22,738 nucleotides of DNA, from the NCBI GenBank assembly GCA_003427395.1, contig BFEA01000078.1:961371-984108 (forward strand), read 5' to 3'. The notes under the pieces are model-generated. The model made no database searches, was not told the origin of the DNA, and was given only the letters and a program-made list of their open reading frames with translations. Source of the DNA: Chara braunii (taxonomy: Eukaryota > Streptophyta > Charophyceae > Charales > Characeae). Shown piece by piece: positions 18,470 through 22,738 of the stretch; the stretch's first letter is position 1; every line of letters begins with the position of its first letter. A program made the position numbers and the translations under genes.

Positions 18470-19576
18470 GACTCCGGGGAGCATACGCAGGTTGGGCCGT
18501 GCCGTATTAATGATGAGAATAAGGAGGGGCTGATAATTGACGAGCCTGGCTTCCTTTCGCCCCAGGAGAGGACCTTGATGGTGGAGACCATGAAGAGGAG
18601 GCATTGCGCATATGCGTTTAACGATGACGAGTGTGGGAGGTTGGATGTGGATAAGATTTCAATGATACGAATCCATACCGTCCCACACGAGCCGTGGAAT
18701 CTGAGGGGCATGCGATATCCGAATCCGGATGAGGAAAAGAAGGTGGTGGAATATCTGGATGGGAAAATGCGGACGTACGTGACAGACTATTCCAGTGGAC
18801 CATATGCCTCCCCTTGGTTTTGCTTCATCAAGCCGAACGGGACATTACTGTGGGTGCAGGATTTGCAACGGTTGAATGCGGTGACAGTGCGAGACGCGGG
18901 AGGATTGTCGAACGCGGACGCCCTGTCAGAGTCATGCGCGGGAAGACCTATAATCTCACTTATAGACCTTTATTCTGGGTATGCTGTATACCCACCGGAT
19001 AGGCCGGTGATGGCAATGCATACGCCAAGGGGGCTGATCCATATGAATGTGGCCCCTCAGGGATGGACTAATTTGGTGGCAATGGTGCAAAGGCACATGA
19101 TTAGGGCCATGCAGATGGTTACTCCACATATCACTCAGCCCTACATTGATGATTTGGTGGTCAAGGGTCCAAAGGAGAAGGAGGAAGACGAAGTGATGCC
19201 GGGAGTGAGGCGGTTCGTCGGGAAGCACATCCTGGATATCGAGCAGGTTTTGGGTCTGCTGGAAGAACACAACCTGACGGCGAGCGGCCCCAAGTCGAAG
19301 CATTGTATGAGGGAGGTGACGATTCTAGGCTTTGTCTGCAATGAGAAGGGTTGGAGGCCTGATGTGAAGAAAACGGACAAGATCCTAGAGTGGTCAGTCC
19401 CCTTTCAGTCGATAACGGACGTAAGGATCAGAAAGTTGTGGGTGTTGGAGGAGTTTTGTGAAAGACTTCCCTACCAAGACGGAGCATTTGAGGAAGCTGG
19501 TGCGTCAGAATCAGGAATGGGTCTGGGGCGAAGACCAGGAAAAGGTTGTGGAAAGGATGAAGGGAGAGTTCAATAA
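18470..19576 (+). pseudogene. Reverse transcriptase domain
   Basis: This domain copies element RNA into DNA. ASPWFCFIKPNGTLLWVQDL is the fingers motif, LIDLYSGYA holds the first catalytic Asp (18965-18967), APQGWTN follows, and QPYIDDLV (YIDD codons 19142-19153) supplies the other two Asp residues. ILGFVCNEKGW and the connection region follow. The domain is open until about 19430, where the frame breaks; the tail of this frame to 19576 is off-frame. The expected continuation (WRSFVKDF) appears in another frame from 19443. Confidence 0.9.
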
Positions 19577-20030
19577 AGGAGGCTTAGTGCTGGGAGCGCC
19601 AAATTATAAGGCTACGGAGGAATAGCCATTCGTTGTCGAGACGGACGCTGGGCCAGCTGCCTTAGGAGGAGTCCTGATTTAGGCAGATGCAGATGGGAAG
19701 GAGAGGTCGCTAAGGTTTGAAAGTCGTACTCTCAATACGACTGCGAGAAATTACTCGCAGTTTAAAAAGGAGACGTTGGCGGTGCTCCATTGCCTAAAGA
19801 CCTTCCGGAACTATATCTTTGGCAGGAGGTTCATCTTGAGGGTGGACCCTACCGCGCTTGCATGTTCCCTGAAAAGTTATACTCGATCTGACCCAACCAT
19901 CGCAAGGTGGTTGACTTATATTTGGATGTTTAACTTTGAGCTTGGAGAGGAATCCAGGGAACAAAAACAGGGCAGATGGGTTGAGTCGTATCAACTGGGA
20001 CGGGGGGAGCCAGGAGTCAGTTGAGGATAC
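19443..20030 (+). pseudogene. RNase H domain with stops and a frameshift
   Basis: RNase H removes the RNA strand during reverse transcription. FVVETDAGPAALGGVLI carries the first Asp, KKETLAVLHCLKTFRNYIFG the Glu, and LRVDPTALACSLK the next Asp, all in one frame. Two TAG codons (19623-19625, 19680-19682) lie in or beside the first motif. After WMFNFEL the frame shifts by one base near 19943 into RNPGNKNRADGLSRI, the usual end of this domain in Ty3/gypsy elements. Confidence 0.85.
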
Positions 20031-20939
20031 CCCACCAGTCGACGGGTTCTTGGATCAGGAGAAGGATGTCCGCCTCCACATAAATGAATGGTCATTGAAG
20101 GTGCCTAGCTGCGTCACGCATCCCATATGGCTAGCGCCGAGGGGATACGAGCGAAAGGAGGAGTTGGTCCTCAAGCCCTTCCAATAAGAAGATTCGTGGG
20201 GGAGTAGGGATGTTGGCTGGATGATGAAGTTAGCAATGGCAGGTATGCATAGTCTGGCGGAGGAGGTAAGGACAATAGAGGAAGGGCCAACTCAGGTAGA
20301 GAAGCATGAGCAATTAATGGGAGGAATGTACTTGCTCATTAATACACTCCTGCAGGGGAACTTTAACCAGAGGAGCTCATCATGTCCTGAGGAGAGCGAA
20401 CTGCTTATTCCTGAAAGCCAGGACGACGAGTTCGAAGAGGGAGAGATCAGGGAGGCCTTCCGCGCTGAGGAGTATGACGGGATCTATCGGGAGTTGGGTT
20501 TACTCCTATCGTGCGAAATAAGGGATAGGGACGCAAGTGCTAAAGCCCAGAAGATGAGACATCTCTACGTAGTAAGAGATGATCATCTGTTTATAAAGCG
20601 ACAGGTTGGAAACCCCAAGAGGATCGTATGTGGGAGGAACCGGCAGATCGATGTCATAGCAGCCCTACACGATGGTATAGCAGGGGGGCATTGAGGGGTT
20701 AGTGCCACGTGCGCAAAGATAAGCGAGTTATACCATTGGGATGGAATGCTGATTATGGTCATAAAGTACTGCCAGTCATGTGTACCTTGCCAGCAGAGGC
20801 CAGCGCAAAGGCCTGGGGAGCCCCTGCACCCCAGATTGGAAAAGGAAGGGGGTGCAGTCGTACACCTAGACCTATTGTTTATGCCACTCGGGGAGGATGG
20901 AAGTAACTATATTATTGACGCACGGAATAACCTTACCGG
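20030..20939 (+). pseudogene. Integrase, zinc-binding part and start of catalytic core, truncated
   Basis: Integrase joins element DNA to the host genome. After a linker (with TAA at 20185) the frame shows LYVVRDDHLFIKRQVGNP and the HHCC zinc finger: His at 20668 and 20689, a TGA at 20692, then Cys at 20770 and 20779 in YCQSCVPCQQR. VHLDLLFMPLG gives the first Asp of the catalytic DDE (20869-20871). NYIIDARNNLTG is the last native sequence before the inverted LTR at 20940, so the second Asp and the Glu are missing. ORF readings past 20940 are chimeric. Confidence 0.88.
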
Positions 20940-22112
20940 TGTCAAGCGCATCGGTCCGGCACCTCACACGGCAGCACGGGACCCTCTCGGCCGCGTCATG
21001 CAGGAGTTGGATCAATCTCGACATAACACGCAAACGGAGCTTCCTTAGGCCGCTTTGGCCGAGTGCGCCAGCCATACCTCTAGTGAGACCCTACGACAGG
21101 ATAGGGCCGACACGAGGCACGACTTACCTCCACCTTACGGGAGTTGTCCCCTCTAATCGGTGGGCGTATCCCTGCCGAGCTACCAGCCCACAATACGAAA
21201 GTTAACGAGTTGCAATCGCAGAGGTGGACCAGCCGAGGGCGTTTCTCGCTCACTGCAGCATAGGGGGTACGCGCGGTAATACGGCTATCGGTCCCGCACG
21301 CGAGCCGACATCTTGGGGGGCTGAAGTCCCAAGTGTGACTCGACGTCGGTCGACTAGGACGCATCCCACCTACCACGCGCACACCACCTCTACGAACACA
21401 AAAATAAAACACACGCACACGCTCACACGTACGTACAACGCGACGCAACACGAGCAACGCACCAACGCTCCTAGCCCCTCGGTAGCCATCCTATAACCCC
21501 GTGATGCAGAAATCGAATAGGCGTCGCGCGCAAGACTTAATATAAACTGTGCGGACGCGGGGGTTAACTCATATCGAATCGAATGCAAGCATACGCAAGC
21601 AATCGCGATGACGGCGTACTATGTGGTACCCTTACTCACGCGGCCCTCGTTAATCTCGAGGGTTGTGTTCGACACTCAAGTGTCGGCTGACACGCGCCTT
21701 GAGGGCTAATCTCTCGACGCTAGACAATCACCGTGCACGGTTGAAGACCACGCAACCTCTTCTGCACCCTTATGCAGAGTGGGTGGTACACAGGTCCATG
21801 CCTATGGTGGTAGTTGTCTCACGCGGCCTTAGGGGTAGGTCCTCCCCAGGCCTGGGCGAAAGTTAAGGGGTTTGACTTTGACGGCTACCACGGACTACAA
21901 CGTCCAACCATAATAATCCTTAAAAAGCAAACAGAGCATACACGAAAACAAGAAGAGGGGCTAGGGCAACCCCCCCCCCCTCCCTTTGTCTTAGAAGGAA
22001 TTGTGACTTTGGGGTACCCTCCCCTCTTCGGTTGGTGTCGGCGGCCTACAAGCGCTGCACTTACGCGCGAGCCCGTCGATCCCATAACCTTTAGACGCTG
22101 GGGCGGCTAGAT

Positions 22113-22147
22113 GTCGCGCGCAGGACTTTAATATAAAGTTGCGCGAC
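22113..22147 (-). promoter_or_regulatory. GC-clamped palindrome with a TATA-like core in the inverted LTR
   Basis: GTCGCGC (22113-22119) pairs with GCGCGAC (22141-22147), and ACTTTA (22125-22130) pairs with TAAAGT (22134-22139) around ATA. A diverged copy lies at about 21522-21556, and counterparts exist in the left LTR, so the motif is duplicated within each LTR about 0.5-0.6 kb apart. In element sense it reads TTTATATTAAA, a plausible TATA box. The promoter role is inferred. Confidence 0.45.
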
Positions 22148-22241
22148 CCCAGGCCAATCCTACGCCAACCACTGATGCCAATCATACGTGGTAACCACGG
22201 CTCCGGCCTCGCGATATTGAATAGCTAAAGGAACGCATTGC

Positions 22242-22256
22242 GAGGGGTTACCCCTC
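22242..22256. repeat. Perfect palindromic hairpin in the inverted LTR
   Basis: GAGGGG TTA CCCCTC forms a perfect 6-bp stem. The left LTR has the matching GAGGGG TGAC CCCCTC near 13887-13902. The stem is therefore kept in both LTRs while the loop differs. Confidence 0.65.
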
Positions 22257-22738
22257 ACGATATTGAACGACTGAAGGACGCGCCGTTCGGCCCTCGCGAC
22301 ATTTTCGCCTTTCAGGTGGAGTGCCCCGCCGACCAAAGTAAATAGGCTCTATGCGAGGGGAGACTCCTCCCCTTCAGGGCCTAGGCCTTGGGATGTCCTG
22401 GACAAGGACCTTGAATCCCGGCCCAGGACCAATATCTCACCAAGAAAGCCCCAAGATGCAAATAGGCAGAGGGGAGGGTCTTCCTTGTCTATCAATCCCA
22501 ACTTTTACGAGGTGTTAACATGGCCTCTTAGAACTTCCGAACGCTCATCGTACGTATACCCACGCATACATACAAAAAGGGGGATAGAGTTGTGACGATC
22601 ACTTCTCACAGGCACCGTGGGACTCCTCACAACCATGTATACGTATATGAAGTCGCAGGCACTCCAAATCCAAAATCCGAATCACTGGACATACCTGCAA
22701 TCACACCAAGAATCAAACGACAAAGCACGCACTACACG

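Larger units (their letters stand above)
17438..20939 (+). pseudogene. pol: Pol polyprotein of the LTR retrotransposon, broken
   Basis: The region follows the Ty3/gypsy order: protease, reverse transcriptase, RNase H, integrase. It begins in the Gag frame after stops at 17360 and shortly after; the opening codon seen is GTG at 17438. Lesions: TAA at 17681, a one-base loss near 18279, a compensating shift near 18465, a shift near 19430, TAG at 19623 and 19680, a one-base gain near 19943, TAA at 20185 and TGA at 20692. The stops could come from C-to-T changes of CAA, CAG or CGA. The segment ends abruptly at 20939 inside the integrase catalytic core, where an inverted LTR begins. A Glu-rich linker with VEVQEEEDEGDDEDDE precedes the protease. 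The sub-domains are listed separately. Confidence 0.88.
20940..22738 (-). repeat. Second LTR of the same family, inverted, runs off the window
   Basis: The sequence starts TGTCAAGCGCATCGGTCC at 20940, the reverse complement of the left LTR end (GGACCGATGCGCGCGACA), and stays alignable to the reverse complement of 13424-15126 up to the window end. The start falls exactly on an LTR terminus (TG), so this looks like a retroelement or solo LTR inserted in the opposite orientation into the integrase region. It is at least 1.8 kb long. The other end and any target duplication are outside the window. Confidence 0.85.

Noticed and set aside
20897-21205. Open frames spanning the integrase/LTR junction
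   Set aside because: They are chimeras of integrase codons and inverted LTR sequence.
13424-22738. Inverted arms as terminal inverted repeats of one DNA transposon
   Set aside because: The arm ends at an LTR terminus next to a primer binding site, and the interior is gag-pol, which fits opposed LTRs better.

Overview
The window looks like repeat-rich nuclear DNA of a plant-lineage eukaryote. It contains no intact cellular gene that I can recognise, no tRNA or rRNA, and no bacterial operon layout. The recognisable coding sequence belongs to transposable elements: a decayed PIF/Harbinger DDE transposase at the left end and a Ty3/gypsy-order LTR retrotransposon at the right end. The protein style (a Gag rich in Gly/Gln/Arg, a 'VMPDVDHPILLGRSF'-type protease region and a YIDD reverse transcriptase) reminds me of retroelement proteins from the charophyte alga Chara. 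That assignment is from memory and is an inference.

Layout from left to right. Positions 227-1472 (minus strand) hold a broken Harbinger transposase. It is followed by a 53-bp minisatellite, a 20-bp perfect palindrome and a MITE-like foldback ending at 2212. Two further foldbacks lie at 2230-2452 (with a perfect 17-bp stem) and 2555-2945. From 2.95 to 7.0 kb I see no convincing gene, only degenerate repeats and single hairpins. From 7.0 to 9.9 kb there is a string of simple and degenerate tandem repeats: (TA)n, a ~60-bp hairpin-bearing repeat, a 26-bp pyrimidine-rich minisatellite, a ~30-bp degenerate repeat and an AT-rich duplication.

From 10.44 to 13.24 kb all six frames lack ORFs above about 60 codons, and the sequence is instead packed with stem-loops. 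Two families stand out. Array A (11186-12044) has at least 11 hairpins sharing an ATAAGTTTRGG-type loop core. Array B (12339-12900) has five tandem ~123-bp units. In both families the central sequence is conserved while the flanking stems differ between copies and remain self-complementary. This covariation is the most unusual signal in the window.

From 13.4 kb to the end is the LTR retrotransposon: LTR (at least 13424-15126, TG..CA type end), an Asp-tRNA-type primer binding site at 15129, an open Gag (15530-17362), and a pol region running protease, reverse transcriptase, RNase H and integrase through multiple stops and frameshifts. The integrase stops at 20939, exactly where a second LTR of the same family begins in the opposite orientation (20940 to beyond the window end). 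The two LTRs form a large inverted repeat around gag-pol, so a transcript through the locus could fold into long double-stranded RNA. The elements appear dead for transposition, except that Gag has kept its reading frame.
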